A stretch of DNA of 62,546 nucleotides, taken from the NCBI RefSeq assembly GCF_900187365.1, contig NZ_FYDG01000016.1:1-62546 (forward strand). Direction: 5' to 3'. A model generated the notes under the pieces. That model had not been told where the DNA came from and did not search any database. It worked only from the letters and a program-made list of their open reading frames with translations. Shown here in pieces: positions 27,805 to 37,073 of this stretch (position 1 is the stretch's first letter; each line of letters starts with the position of its first letter). Source of the DNA: Rhodoblastus acidophilus. Lineage in GTDB: Bacteria; Pseudomonadota; Alphaproteobacteria; Rhizobiales; Beijerinckiaceae. A program made the position numbers and the translations under genes.

Positions 27805-28257
27805 GGGACCATCGTGAACCTGTCCTCGATCGCCGCGAGAAATCCAGGACCGGGGTCGGGCTATTATGCGGCGACGAAATGCGCCCTCGAAGCGCTGTCC
27901 GGCAGTCTCCGCAAGGAGGTCGGGCCGCTCGGCGTCAGGGTGATCGCGGTGGAGCCGGGCGAATTCAGGACCGACTTCTCCGGCCGCTCGCTTCTGCAAT
28001 CGCGGACGGCGATCGCCGACTATGCGGAAACCTCGGGGCGCCGTCGCATCGAAAATGACAAGACCGACGGCCATCAGCGCGGCGACCCGGCGCGCGGCGC
28101 GCAAGCCATCATCGAGGCCGTGGAGGCCGCCGACCCGCTCCACCTTCTGCTGCTGGGCAGCGACGCCATTCAGGTGGTCGGGGCCGCGCTCGATGCCGAC
28201 CGCGCCATGCTGGAGGCATGGAAGGCAACCAGCTTGACGACGGATTTTCCAGCTTGA
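27805..28257 (+). pseudogene. Short-chain dehydrogenase, C-terminal half only
   Basis: Immediately after the cupin fragment, in the +1 frame, the sequence reads [15 protein letters not shown], with the catalytic Ser, and [20 protein letters not shown] with the Tyr/Lys pair. A full SDR C-terminus follows ([20 protein letters not shown] to ATSLTTDFPA). The N-terminal Rossmann half is absent. It would need translation to start at the internal ATG 27814. Together with the preceding two fragments this is a three-gene deletion scar. Confidence 0.87.
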
Positions 28258-28301
28258 GACGAACGCAGGCCGGAACGTCATCGACAACCAGGAGATAGAA
28301 G

Positions 28302-29057
28302 ATGGCTCCCAATTTACGAGCGCGGAAAAACCACGACGCGTTGTTTCCAGGTCATGTTTCCACTTTGGCGACGACCGACCCCGAACTGATCGAGACGTTC
28401 GACAATTTCGCCTTCGACGAAGTGCTCGCGCACGGCGATCTGGACGCGCGCACCCGTCTGATGGTTCAGCTCGCGGCGATCGTCGCCTGCCAGGCCCTGC
28501 GCGAATATCGCGTCTTGCTTGGCGCGGCGCTCGCCGTTGGCGTCACGCCGGTCGAGATCAAGGAGATCGTCTATCAGGCCGTGCCTTATGTCGGCATCGC
28601 CAAGGTCTTCGACTTCATCCATGCGACAAACGAAGTTCTCGCCGAGCTCGGTATTGAACTGCCCTTGCCGCCCCAATCCACCACCACGCCCGAGACCCGC
28701 GCGGAAAAAGGACTTGCCGTCCAGAAACAGATCATCGGGAGCGCGTTGGTGGAAAAGCTTTATGCATCGGCGCCCCCCGACGAGCAGCATATTCAACGAT
28801 ACCTGTCCGCCAATTGCTTTGGCGACACTTACACGCGCACCGGCCTTGACGTGGCGATGCGCGAGCTCCTCACTTTTAGCCTTCTCGTCGCGCTGGGCGG
28901 CTGCGATCCGCAGGTCAAGGGCCATGTCGGCGCCAATTTGCATGTCGGCAACGACCGAAAGAAGCTGATCGACGTCTTGACCCAGCTTTTGCCCTTCATC
29001 GGCTATCCCCGCACCCTGAACGGGTTCCGCGCCGTCGATGAGGTCGCCCCCGCCTGA
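28302..29057 (+). CDS. Carboxymuconolactone decarboxylase (CMD) family protein, two-domain
   Basis: This 251-residue all-helical protein has two CMD repeats. The first (about 20-110) contains LDARTRLMVQLAAIVACQALREY, although the usual redox CxxC is reduced to a single Cys, and VGVTPVEIKEIVYQAVPYVG. The second (about 150-245) contains MRELLTFSLLVALGGCDPQVKGH, again with a single Cys. CMD proteins act as decarboxylases or AhpD-like peroxidases; with neither motif complete, AhpD-like activity is doubtful. The start has AGGAG upstream. It survives intact in a neighbourhood of decayed redox genes (cupin, SDR, alcohol dehydrogenase), genes it commonly accompanies. Confidence 0.88.
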   Translation: MAPNLRARKNHDALFPGHVSTLATTDPELIETFDNFAFDEVLAHGDLDARTRLMVQLAAIVACQALREYRVLLGAALAVGVTPVEIKEIVYQAVPYVGIAKVFDFIHATNEVLAELGIELPLPPQSTTTPETRAEKGLAVQKQIIGSALVEKLYASAPPDEQHIQRYLSANCFGDTYTRTGLDVAMRELLTFSLLVALGGCDPQVKGHVGANLHVGNDRKKLIDVLTQLLPFIGYPRTLNGFRAVDEVAPA

Positions 29058-29091
29058 ACCGCGACAAGCAAGGAAAGCACATGACGACCCT

Positions 29092-29244
29092 CCACACGAT
29101 CCTGTTGGGCGCCTGACCGAGCAGCGACTGACCAGCGAGCGCGGCTATGTCATCGCTGTTCCCGCGCGGCGCGACCCGGTCGGACGGCAGTTCCGCGCCT
29201 GGGTTTTGGCCGAACGCGACCGCAGCCAGATGAGCAACGCGTGA
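29092..29244 (+). pseudogene. LysR-type regulator, C-terminal remnant
   Basis: After a 12-codon start-like fragment (ATG 29082) the sequence continues LTSERGYVIAVPARRDPVGRQFRAWVLAERD. This is the final beta-strand/helix of LysR (GcvA-like) effector domains, usually SGRGYYLVYPE-x-R. No HTH region is present. It is a C-terminal stub left by deletion and faces the intact LysR gene at 29303-30280. Confidence 0.7.
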
Positions 29245-29302
29245 CGTCGCGGTTTCCGGGGCCGCCGCCGGCTGCGATTGAACGGCCGCAGTTCGCTCCG
29301 CG

Positions 29303-30280
29303 TCAGATCGGCTCTGCCGCTATCGCGCGAGGGCGGCCCGTGCGCTGAACGCTGTCAATCGTCGCCTCGGCGAGGCGGTCGGTCTGCCGCAGCAAGGCGT
29401 CCGTCGCGCGGCGGATGGCGTCGCGCAAAACCGCGACCGCCTCCGGCGCCGGGCCAAGGTGCGCGGGTTCGATCAAGACGTAGTCAAGCGTGACGCGCGG
29501 CCGAAACCGGCGAACCCCGACGCCGAGCTTGGCGAACAGCGGCGCCGAGAAAGGCTCCACAATGGCGAGACCAAGCCCGGAGGCGACATAGCAATAGGTC
29601 GGGAATGAGAGATCGGCTTCGATCGGACGGCGCACTGCGACGCCCTCCTGCTGCAGCGTGCGGTCGATCGAGTCCCACAGCGCGTCCGATTCGTGCATCG
29701 GGCCGATCAACCGCTCGCCCTCCAGATCGGCGGCGACGATCAGTTCGCGCTCCCACAGCCGATGACCGTGCGGCAGCGCGCAATAATACTCCGCCGTGGC
29801 CAGCGGACTCATGCTGACGCCATCGCGAAACTCCTGGCGCACGCCAAGACCCAGATCCGCCTGGCCCAGGAAGACCCGGTCCTCGACGCCGCGTTGCGAC
29901 TGGCCGTCGACCGCCACCCGAACGTCGGGATAGACCTTCTGAAACTCGGCGATGGCCTGCGGCAGCACCCCGCCGGCCAGCGCGGACAAAGCGGAGACGC
30001 GCACGGTTCCAACCGGCGCGGCCTGTATGCGGCGCGCCGCCTGCTCCAGCAGATCGAGCCCCGTAAAACTCTGGCGCACGGCCTCGTAAAAAACCTCGGC
30101 TCGGCGGGTCGGCGTCAGTCGCCGGCCCTTGCGTTCGAACAAGGCGAAGCCGACGGCGCGTTCCAGATCGCCGATCAGGCGGCTGACCGAAGGCTGGCTG
30201 ACGTGCAGCATGGCCGCGGCGTTGGTGATGCCTCCTGTCAGCATCACACTGCGAAACGCCTCGATCTGACGCATCTGCAT
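29303..30280 (-). CDS. LysR family transcriptional regulator
   Basis: This 325-residue LysR protein has an HTH at residues 1-62 (MQMRQIEAFRSVMLTGGITN, then MLHVSQPSVSRLIGDLERAVG, and FERKGRRLTPTRRAE). The effector domain (IAEFQKVYPDVRVAVDGQSQ, FPTYCYVASGLGLAIVEPFS) resembles OccR/NocR/MetR-like sensors. It runs about 20 residues beyond the usual 300. It is divergent from the TonB-dependent receptor at 30732, separated by 451 bp, and is the natural candidate regulator of the receptor/permease transcription unit. Ligand unknown. Confidence 0.92.
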   Translation of the reverse strand: MQMRQIEAFRSVMLTGGITNAAAMLHVSQPSVSRLIGDLERAVGFALFERKGRRLTPTRRAEVFYEAVRQSFTGLDLLEQAARRIQAAPVGTVRVSALSALAGGVLPQAIAEFQKVYPDVRVAVDGQSQRGVEDRVFLGQADLGLGVRQEFRDGVSMSPLATAEYYCALPHGHRLWERELIVAADLEGERLIGPMHESDALWDSIDRTLQQEGVAVRRPIEADLSFPTYCYVASGLGLAIVEPFSAPLFAKLGVGVRRFRPRVTLDYVLIEPAHLGPAPEAVAVLRDAIRRATDALLRQTDRLAEATIDSVQRTGRPRAIAAEPI

Positions 30281-30731
30281 GATTTCAGCTCCAATCCCTT
30301 CCGTTCAATTCCCATGTCCACTGCGACATAAGGTCACGCTCCGGCGTTCCCCTGCTCCGCACGAGTCCCCCAGGCTCATGGCGCCGCACGAGTTCGTCCC
30401 ACGGAACCATCAGCGAAGTAACGGAATATTCCTACTTATAACATGTTTTTATAAAATCCACCCTCCCCGCTGAAGTCCTGTTTTTCCTTGCCCTTTCGGC
30501 ACACAGAAACGCCTCCCTAGTCAGCCATATCAAATTAAATATCTGAATTTTATGTCTGACTTAGCGGCGACGCCCTTGGTCGACCCTCACCGACACACCG
30601 AGGGCCGCTCCTTGTATAGCTTCAGCGAATGGGCTTATGAAATAAACATATTTGACAGTTTTAGTAGACTTTTGACTATTGATCGCACCCGTTCACGGCG
30701 CGCCGCGCCGCAGGCGTTCAGGAGCGATGCG
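30281..30731. promoter_or_regulatory. Long AT-rich intergenic region upstream of the TonB receptor
   Basis: This 451-bp region has lower GC than its surroundings in its distal half. It includes the perfect palindrome GGAATATTCC (30423-30432) directly followed by TACTTATAACATG, a plausible extended promoter. The 8-mer TTCCTACT at 30429-30436 recurs in the promoter of the radical-SAM gene. An open frame from 30552 merges with the receptor but lacks a ribosome site. Confidence 0.45.
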
Positions 30732-33188
30732 ATGAAGAGTGAGACCGGAGATTTTGGATGGACGCCAGCGCGACGGCCGATGGGATGCGTCAGCTTTGTC
30801 GCGCTGCTGGCCGGGTCTCTGATCGCGTCCTCCCCCGCCTCGGCGCAGAATCAGGGCGCCGCGCCGCCTGAACAGGCGCCGCCCCATGCGACCAAGACCA
30901 CTGTGAAGAAGCCCAATGCGAAGAAGCCTCCTGTGAAGACGCTGCGCGCGACCCGGCAAGCTACGCCCGCCGCACCGACCAATTCCGCGGCTGCGCCAGC
31001 CCCGGCCCAACTCCAGGCGCAGGCCTCCGCCGCTCCGGTCGCGAACGCCCATGTCGAAGACGTCGTCATCACCGCCACGCTCCTGCCGGAAAAGGCGCAA
31101 AAAGTGCCGGTCGCCGTCACAGTGGTCGACGGCGCGCAGGCGGCGCAGGCCAATCTCAACACCATCAACGACATCACACAGCTGGTTCCCAGCCTGAACT
31201 TCCGCGACGGCGCGTCGAACAAGGACCAGGGTCTGTTCATTCGCGGCGTCGGCACGGTGACGACCTCGCCGGGCGCCGAACCCTCCGTCTCCACCGTCGT
31301 GGATGGCGTGGCGCTGGCGCGTCCGGGACAGGCCACCCTCGATCTGTTCGACGTCGAGCGCATCGAAGTGCTGAAGGGACCGCAAGGCACGCTGTTCGGC
31401 AAGAACGCCTCCGCCGGCGTGGTCAATGTCACCACGGCGCAGCCAACCTCGGAATTCCGCGGTTATGGCGACGCATCCTGGTATAGCGGCGGCGAAAAGC
31501 GCTTCAAGGCCGGCGTCTCCGGCGCGCTCGTCCCCGGCGTGGTCAACGGCCTGTTGAGCGTGGTGGGAACCGACTACGACGGCAATGTCGCCAATGTCTA
31601 CAATGGCGACAAGGTCAACGGCTCCAGCCATTACGGCGCGCGCGCCAAATTTGAGATCACGCCACAGACCAGCGACCTGCGGGCGCTGCTGACCCTCGAT
31701 TACCTGCACACCCGCGAAACCAATCCCACCGGCGTCGTCACCAGCACCAACACGACCTATCCCGGCGGCGTGATCACGCCCAACCCCACTTTCGCCAGCC
31801 TGCTGTCGCCGGTGGTCGCCTCCAGCAGCAATCGCAGCATCAACGCCAACACCTTCACCCACGCGGACGACGACAATGGCGGCGTGTCGCTGCAACTCGA
31901 CTACGCCCTGCTTGGACACACGCTGACCTCGATCACCGCCTACCGTTTTTGGAAAAACGAGCAGTTCCAGGATTTCGACCGCACCTCGAATCCCGCCAAC
32001 AAGCAAGTCGTCGATCATGGCACGCTGGACTTCAACCAGGTGTCCGAGGAATTGCGGCTGGCCTCGGCGCGCGGCCAGTTCATCGAATATGTCGCCGGCC
32101 TCTACGTGCTGCACAGCGAGGACAGCGAAACCTATCGTCGCACCGACACGCTCGGCGCCACGACCAATACGGGCTTCGCCTCCTATGGCGTCACCAACAC
32201 CAACATCGCCGCCTTCAACGAAAACACGATCAATTTCACGCCGGTCTTTCGCGGAATCGCCGGCGCGCGCGTGATCGGCGACGACCTTGGCTATCGCCAC
32301 GAGCGCCAGTCCACCGCCGCCGACACGGGCATAGCGGTCTCCTCGCCCTACACGACGGGCCATACGTTCAAGACCGGCTACGCCGCCCGCGCCGGCCTGG
32401 AATATGACGCGACCGACTGGGCGACGACTTACGCCACCTATTCGCATGGCTACAAGGGTCCGGCCTATAACGTCTTCTTCAACATGGTTCCCGCGACGCA
32501 AGGCAAGGTGCTGGCGCCGGAAACCTCCAACTCGTTTGAGATCGGCGCGAAAACCAAACTGTTCGACAATCGCGTCCTGCTCAATCTCGCCGCCTTCCAC
32601 ACGGTGTTCGACAATTACCAGGCGAATTTCCCCAATCTGATCGGCGGCGCGGTGGTGACCAATCTGGTCAACGCGGGCACGGTGACCAGCCAGGGCGTGG
32701 AGGCCGATTTCAACGCCGCCGTCACCGACGAATTGTCATTGAAAGGCGCCGCCGCCTACACCGACGCCGCCATCACCAGCACCAGCGTCATTGGGCGCAA
32801 CTGGCCGATCAAGGGCGGGATGGTTCCGTTCACGCCGAAATGGAAAGCCAATGTCCGGGCCGACTACACCCTGCCCTGGCTGGAAAAATATTCGGTCGAT
32901 TTCGGCACGGCTCTGCGCTGGCAGAGCAAGGTGCAATACGACCTCAGCGAATCTCCCGACACCATCCAGAAGGCCTATGGAATCTGGGACGCCGACGTGA
33001 CGATTTCCGACGCCAATGCGGGATTGAAAGTGGCGTTCCTGGTCAAGAACATCCTCAACACCTCCTACGCCACCTATCTGCAAAGCCAGGGCGCCACCGC
33101 CGTTCCCGGCACGGCGGGCTATGTCTACCGCTGGGTTCCGCGCGACGATGGCCGCTATTTCGGCGTCAACATCCGCAAGGAATTTTAG
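30732..33188 (+). CDS. TonB-dependent outer-membrane receptor
   Basis: This 818-residue active-uptake receptor has a cleavable signal peptide (VSFVALLAGSLIASSPASAQ, about residues 20-39). A long Ala/Pro/Lys-rich periplasmic linker (40-105) is followed by a TonB-box-like segment VEDVVITATL. The plug domain shows TINDITQLVPSLNFRDG, GLFIRGVGTV, and VERIEVLKGPQGTLFGKNAS with GVVNVTT. A 22-strand barrel ends in FGVNIRKEF with the terminal Phe needed for assembly. The start at 30732 is chosen for GGAG 8-11 bp upstream and the signal peptide. The barrel style (TYATYSHGYKGPAYNVFF) is of the non-siderophore, broad-substrate type. An MFS permease follows after 22 bp, suggesting uptake of the same compound. 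Confidence 0.95.
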   Translation: MKSETGDFGWTPARRPMGCVSFVALLAGSLIASSPASAQNQGAAPPEQAPPHATKTTVKKPNAKKPPVKTLRATRQATPAAPTNSAAAPAPAQLQAQASAAPVANAHVEDVVITATLLPEKAQKVPVAVTVVDGAQAAQANLNTINDITQLVPSLNFRDGASNKDQGLFIRGVGTVTTSPGAEPSVSTVVDGVALARPGQATLDLFDVERIEVLKGPQGTLFGKNASAGVVNVTTAQPTSEFRGYGDASWYSGGEKRFKAGVSGALVPGVVNGLLSVVGTDYDGNVANVYNGDKVNGSSHYGARAKFEITPQTSDLRALLTLDYLHTRETNPTGVVTSTNTTYPGGVITPNPTFASLLSPVVASSSNRSINANTFTHADDDNGGVSLQLDYALLGHTLTSITAYRFWKNEQFQDFDRTSNPANKQVVDHGTLDFNQVSEELRLASARGQFIEYVAGLYVLHSEDSETYRRTDTLGATTNTGFASYGVTNTNIAAFNENTINFTPVFRGIAGARVIGDDLGYRHERQSTAADTGIAVSSPYTTGHTFKTGYAARAGLEYDATDWATTYATYSHGYKGPAYNVFFNMVPATQGKVLAPETSNSFEIGAKTKLFDNRVLLNLAAFHTVFDNYQANFPNLIGGAVVTNLVNAGTVTSQGVEADFNAAVTDELSLKGAAAYTDAAITSTSVIGRNWPIKGGMVPFTPKWKANVRADYTLPWLEKYSVDFGTALRWQSKVQYDLSESPDTIQKAYGIWDADVTISDANAGLKVAFLVKNILNTSYATYLQSQGATAVPGTAGYVYRWVPRDDGRYFGVNIRKEF

Positions 33189-33210
33189 CCTTCAGGCGCA
33201 TGGCGGCGAT

Positions 33211-34413
33211 ATGCTGGCGAAAAATCCCTTGCTGCTGGTCCTCGTCATCACCGCGGGGATTCTCAATTACGTCGACCGCCAGCTCATCGCGGTGCTCAAG
33301 CCGATACTGGCGCGAGATCTGGGCTGGAGCGACGCCGATTACGGCGATCTCGCCGCTCTGTTTCAGTTCGGCGCGGTCGCGGCTTTTCCGCTGGTGGGCT
33401 GGCTGGTCGATCGGCTCGGGCCGCGCCTGTCCAACCTTGTCGCCGTGGGCTCATGGAGTCTCGCCGCCGCCTCCCACGGACTCGTGGTCGGCTTCGGCGC
33501 CTTCAGCCTCGCGCGTCTAGCGCTGGGCGCCACCGAGGCGATGGGGACGCCGACCGCAGTCAAGACCCTCGCGGCTCTGTTTGATTCCCGCGGCCGCGCA
33601 CTGGCGCTCGGGCTGATGAATGGCGCGAGCAGCGTCGGGGCCATTGTCACGCCGCTGGCGGTTCCGGCGCTCGCGCTCATTTACGGCTGGCGCATCTGCT
33701 TTCTCGGAGTCGGCGCCATCGGCATGGTCTGGTGCGCGGCCTGGCTGTACGCGTCGCGCCGGTTGACGCCGTCCGCGCCGGCCGACGAAACCGACGGCGC
33801 GCGCGAAAAAGACTCCTGGCGCCTCGTCCTGGCGGACCGCGCGACATGGGCGCTGGTCGTCGCCAAGGTCCTGTCGGATCAGGCATGGTGGCTGCTGCTG
33901 TTCTGGCTGCCCGATCTGTTCCACCGCATGTTCGCGCTGGAGGGCGGCGCGCTCGGTCTGCCGGTCGCCTGCATCTACGCCTGCGCGGCGGCGGGGTCGT
34001 TCGTTGGCGGCGCCGCTTCGTCGCTGCTTTGGCGCCAACGAGAGGTCGGCGTCGCGCGCAGGCGCGTGATGACGGTCTCCGCGCTCGCCGCCGCCGTCAT
34101 GCCCCTGGCGGCGTTCACAGATCAGCTCTGGCAGGCGACGGCGCTGCTCGGCTTGGTGCTGGCGGCGCACCAAAGTTTTTCGGTCAACCTGTTCGCCACG
34201 CTCACAGACGCTGTTCCAGCGGCGCGGGTGGGCCGCGTCACCGCGCTGGGCGCGCTCTGCGGCAATCTCGGCGGCATGGCGCTGCTCGCCGCGACCGGAC
34301 GCGCGCTCGCGGCGGGAAGCGGCTATCTTCCCATCCTGCTGGCTTCGGCCTGCGCCTATCTGATGGCGCCGGTCGCGCTGCGGCTGCTCGCGACGCGCGT
34401 CCATTTTCCTTGA
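33211..34413 (+). CDS. MFS transporter (ACS/hexuronate-type)
   Basis: This is a 400-residue permease with 12 predicted helices in the inner membrane. Its N-terminal AGILNYVDRQLIAVLKPIL and LVDRLGPRLSN (motif A variant), with RLALGATEAMGTPTAVKTLA, match the anion:cation symporter (ACS) family that imports sugar acids and other organic anions. The ATG at 33211 is 22 bp after the receptor stop, with GGCGG before it. It is presumably co-transcribed with the TonB receptor and moves the receptor's substrate from periplasm to cytoplasm. Substrate is unknown. Confidence 0.9.
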   Translation: MLAKNPLLLVLVITAGILNYVDRQLIAVLKPILARDLGWSDADYGDLAALFQFGAVAAFPLVGWLVDRLGPRLSNLVAVGSWSLAAASHGLVVGFGAFSLARLALGATEAMGTPTAVKTLAALFDSRGRALALGLMNGASSVGAIVTPLAVPALALIYGWRICFLGVGAIGMVWCAAWLYASRRLTPSAPADETDGAREKDSWRLVLADRATWALVVAKVLSDQAWWLLLFWLPDLFHRMFALEGGALGLPVACIYACAAAGSFVGGAASSLLWRQREVGVARRRVMTVSALAAAVMPLAAFTDQLWQATALLGLVLAAHQSFSVNLFATLTDAVPAARVGRVTALGALCGNLGGMALLAATGRALAAGSGYLPILLASACAYLMAPVALRLLATRVHFP

Positions 34414-34481
34414 TTCGCGCCGGACAAAGACTTAATCCTATTAAACTTATATCTTTATCATTGATTCCAGGCAGGACTTCC

Positions 34482-35216
34482 ATGCCTCGCTTCAAATCAC
34501 TTGTTCTCATCAGCGTGGCGCTGACAACTATTCCCGCGCTCGCCAAACCAATATTGCATCGGAATGAACCTGAGATCCTGGTCGTTCCTGATGTGGACGT
34601 GGATGGCGCCGCACTTGACGAAACGGCTTATGCGCGTCTGCGCAAAGCTGTGGAAGCTTTCGCCGAAAACCACGCCTTGGCGCCCGCGGCCACGCCGAAG
34701 TTCTTGATCGCCTCCGTTGGCGTGAAACCCTCGACCGCGCTGCAATTGAAAATGGAGACGCGGGACCGCTCAATCGACGTCATGATCGATAAGAACGGTT
34801 TGTTTTCCCTACCCCCGCTCGAAAACGCAGAAATTGAAACGGCTCGTCTCGTTCTGAACCAGCCGCGAAACGCCCAAAAATGGGCGCCGTTCGTACGCTC
34901 GCCCGATTTGCCGAAAAATCATTTGCGCTTCGGCGATCTAAGGATGGAATGCGAAATGCGCTGGGCCTTCGTGAAAGAAACATTCGACTTCGCCAACCGA
35001 ACGCTGCTGCAATCGATTGGCGGACCTTGTCACAGCGCGATGGTGCGTGTGCATTACGAAAGCCCACGCCCATTGGCGGCGGTCGCGCTCGTGCAAGGCG
35101 AGCGGCGCGAAACCCTGGATGCCCGATTGATCTCCGGCGATGGACGTATCTTCTTCCCACCCATCAGCGATACACAGTGGGACGATGACGCCTTGCTGGA
35201 ATTACAATTCAAATAA
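34482..35216 (+). CDS. Exported protein of unknown function
   Basis: I do not recognise this 244-residue protein. It has a cleavable signal peptide (MPRFKSLVLISVALTTIPALAK). The mature part is mixed alpha/beta with two cysteines (MECEMRW and GGPCHSAM) that could form a disulfide. GCAGGA lies 6-11 bp before the ATG. Codon use is slightly less GC-rich than neighbours and the 70 bp upstream are AT-rich, which may indicate a separate promoter or later acquisition. It follows the receptor and permease on the same strand, so a periplasmic role in the same uptake pathway is possible, but nothing in the sequence proves it. Confidence 0.75.
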   Translation: MPRFKSLVLISVALTTIPALAKPILHRNEPEILVVPDVDVDGAALDETAYARLRKAVEAFAENHALAPAATPKFLIASVGVKPSTALQLKMETRDRSIDVMIDKNGLFSLPPLENAEIETARLVLNQPRNAQKWAPFVRSPDLPKNHLRFGDLRMECEMRWAFVKETFDFANRTLLQSIGGPCHSAMVRVHYESPRPLAAVALVQGERRETLDARLISGDGRIFFPPISDTQWDDDALLELQFK

Positions 35217-35308
35217 TCACGCTTGTTTCGGCATCGAACGGCCGCTTCCGATCCATTTGGATCGTTTCCAAGAACAAGAAGCAAGCGCGCCCAAGGACTG
35301 ATTCACTG

Positions 35309-35779
35309 TTACTGAGCCCGCGCCAGACGGTCGAGGTGCAGGAAATGCGGATGACGAACAGCTTCCGCCTCGCGCCGCACCCTCGCGTTCTGGTCGGTCA
35401 CGGCGACAGGCTCGATCACCCAGACCGAGGCCAGATCCGCCTCGGGGTCGGAAAGGCGCAGCGCGCGATAATGGCGCTGGAACAATTCGCCGGTGATGTG
35501 CACCTTGATCGGACGGCCCTTGATCTGCACGGAGCGGCCGTCGCGATGCGCCAGCGTGATCGCCACCGTGCCGTCGAACCACAGGCTGCGCACCATGTTC
35601 TTGTTGGTGGTCGAGGATTCCAGCAATTCGAGATAATGCAGACAGCCGTCCTCGCCGAGATGCAGCGATTGTTTCGCCACCGCATGAGGCGCGCCGTCGG
35701 CGCCGACGGTCGCCAGAATCTTTATCGTTTCGGGATCGTCCAGCAGGGCCGTGACGGCGGGGGAGAGACGCGAGGTCAT
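35309..35779 (-). CDS. PNPOx-like split-barrel protein
   Basis: This 156-residue protein resembles the pyridoxamine-phosphate-oxidase-like split barrel (FMN, F420 or haem binding). It reads LLDDPETIKILATVGADGAPHAV, ending with the HAVAKQSLH strand, then TNKNMVRSLWFDGTVAITLA and VQIKGRPIKVHITGELF. The C-terminal segment (SVWVIEPVAVTDQNARVRRE) is variable. It lies 9 bp downstream of the radical-SAM gene on the same strand and is surely co-transcribed. PNPOx-like proteins paired with radical-SAM enzymes often handle a cofactor or haem-like product, but the real substrate is unknown. Its stop faces the exported-protein gene. Confidence 0.78.
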   Translation of the reverse strand: MTSRLSPAVTALLDDPETIKILATVGADGAPHAVAKQSLHLGEDGCLHYLELLESSTTNKNMVRSLWFDGTVAITLAHRDGRSVQIKGRPIKVHITGELFQRHYRALRLSDPEADLASVWVIEPVAVTDQNARVRREAEAVRHPHFLHLDRLARAQ

Positions 35780-35788
35780 GTCTGATCC

Positions 35789-37024
35789 TTACTGCAGGCG
35801 GGCGAGGTCGCTGTCCGGGTGATTGCCGCAACGGCGGTAATCGTCGAAATCGACCGACAGGCCGTGGCGAGCGCGAATCTCCTGCAAGCCGCTGGCGAGG
35901 CGGATAAAATAATCCAGCGAGGGCGATCTCAGCTCGGAGAATTTCGAGCCCTTCTGCGGCGCCCAGACCGTATGCACGGTGGTCACGCCTTTTTGCGCCA
36001 GATCCTCCGCCTCGTCCAGCGTGGCGCGCAACGCCTCGGCCTCGGATGGGAACCCGTGCGGGGCGGCGGTTTCGACCCCGCCGACGATCCCGGTATTGAC
36101 ATTGCCGCGCCCGAAAATGTCCACCGCGCGGACGAGGCGATCTTTCCATTCGCGATAGCCGATGTGATGCGCCTTGCCGGGGCAAATCCAATTGAAGCGC
36201 TGCTCGTCCAGCACCTCGATATTGGAGGTGTAGCTGCCCAGCCCGGTCTCCTCGCGCAGACGGATCAACTGCTTCTCGCTGAACGGACTGGCCAGCAATT
36301 GGCTGGGAAAGCGCGGCGTGGCGAACACCTCGCCAATGGCGCGCAACAGCTTGATGTAATAGTCTAGCTCGGCGTCGAGCATTTCCCTGCCTTTGATCAC
36401 CGAGCCGCCGGTGATGTGGATGTTGGTGAAGCGGCCCGGCTCCTTCAGCGCCTCGGCGATACATTCCTTGACGTCTTCCGGCTTGAGCCGGGTCGGCAGG
36501 TCATAGGCCTCACGCAACTGGCTGTGATGATGCGGCAGCGGGCAGAACTGGCAACCCTGATCATCGACATGGGCGAAGTGACAAAAGCTGCTGGCGAAAA
36601 TATCCAGCCGCTGCGGCCGCGCCGACACCACTTCCTTCATTGGCAGGCCGGAGCTGGTCTTCTTGTCGTAATAGAGCGGCTTCGGCCAGAGTTCGACGGT
36701 CTCCACCACCTGCCCCGCGTCGATAAGCACGAAGGCGCCGTCGATAAAGTCGACGTCATAGGGGTTGCGGTCGCGCGGCTGGGGATAGGCGAGAATGGTC
36801 GTACCATCGCGCAACAGCATGGAATGAGGATAGGCGACGCCTTCCCACATATAGATCTGGTGACGCGTGGGATCGACGGCGGCCATGGCGCGCCGGGTGT
36901 AATGCAGGCCGCGCCGCTGGACGTCGATCTTGATGGCGATCAACCTGGGGAAATCGGGATGGGCGCCGAGGACTTCGGCAAAAGTCGCCTCGTCACGGCG
37001 CGGGATGCGAGACACGCAAACCAT
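35789..37024 (-). CDS. Radical SAM protein with CX9CX2C motif
   Basis: This 411-residue protein is cytoplasmic, with a cysteine cluster CHFAHVDDQGCQFC (Cys148, 158, 161) preceding a radical-SAM-like TIM-barrel core. The core shows FTNIHITGGSVIKGREMLD (GGSV replacing the usual GGEP), GSYTSNIEVL and VNTGIVGGVET. The CX9CX2C spacing differs from the classical CX3CX2C and recalls Elp3, though no other Elp3 feature is present. About 140 residues precede the cluster. I prefer the start at 37024 over an upstream ATG at 37102 because AAAGGA lies before it and a promoter at 37074-37102 would place the transcript start between the two. It forms a two-gene unit with the PNPOx-like gene. Reaction unknown. 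Confidence 0.75.
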   Translation of the reverse strand: MVCVSRIPRRDEATFAEVLGAHPDFPRLIAIKIDVQRRGLHYTRRAMAAVDPTRHQIYMWEGVAYPHSMLLRDGTTILAYPQPRDRNPYDVDFIDGAFVLIDAGQVVETVELWPKPLYYDKKTSSGLPMKEVVSARPQRLDIFASSFCHFAHVDDQGCQFCPLPHHHSQLREAYDLPTRLKPEDVKECIAEALKEPGRFTNIHITGGSVIKGREMLDAELDYYIKLLRAIGEVFATPRFPSQLLASPFSEKQLIRLREETGLGSYTSNIEVLDEQRFNWICPGKAHHIGYREWKDRLVRAVDIFGRGNVNTGIVGGVETAAPHGFPSEAEALRATLDEAEDLAQKGVTTVHTVWAPQKGSKFSELRSPSLDYFIRLASGLQEIRARHGLSVDFDDYRRCGNHPDSDLARLQ

Positions 37025-37073
37025 GAATCGTCCTTTTGTTGCGCCGCCAAATGGCGCGCTCTGATCCGCGCCA

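Noticed and set aside
35789-37024. Identification of the radical-SAM protein as an anaerobic haem-degrading HutW/ChuW enzyme because of the PNPOx-like partner and nearby TonB receptor.
   Set aside because: The cysteine motif spacing and core motifs differ from HutW, and the TonB receptor lacks visible haem-receptor signatures.
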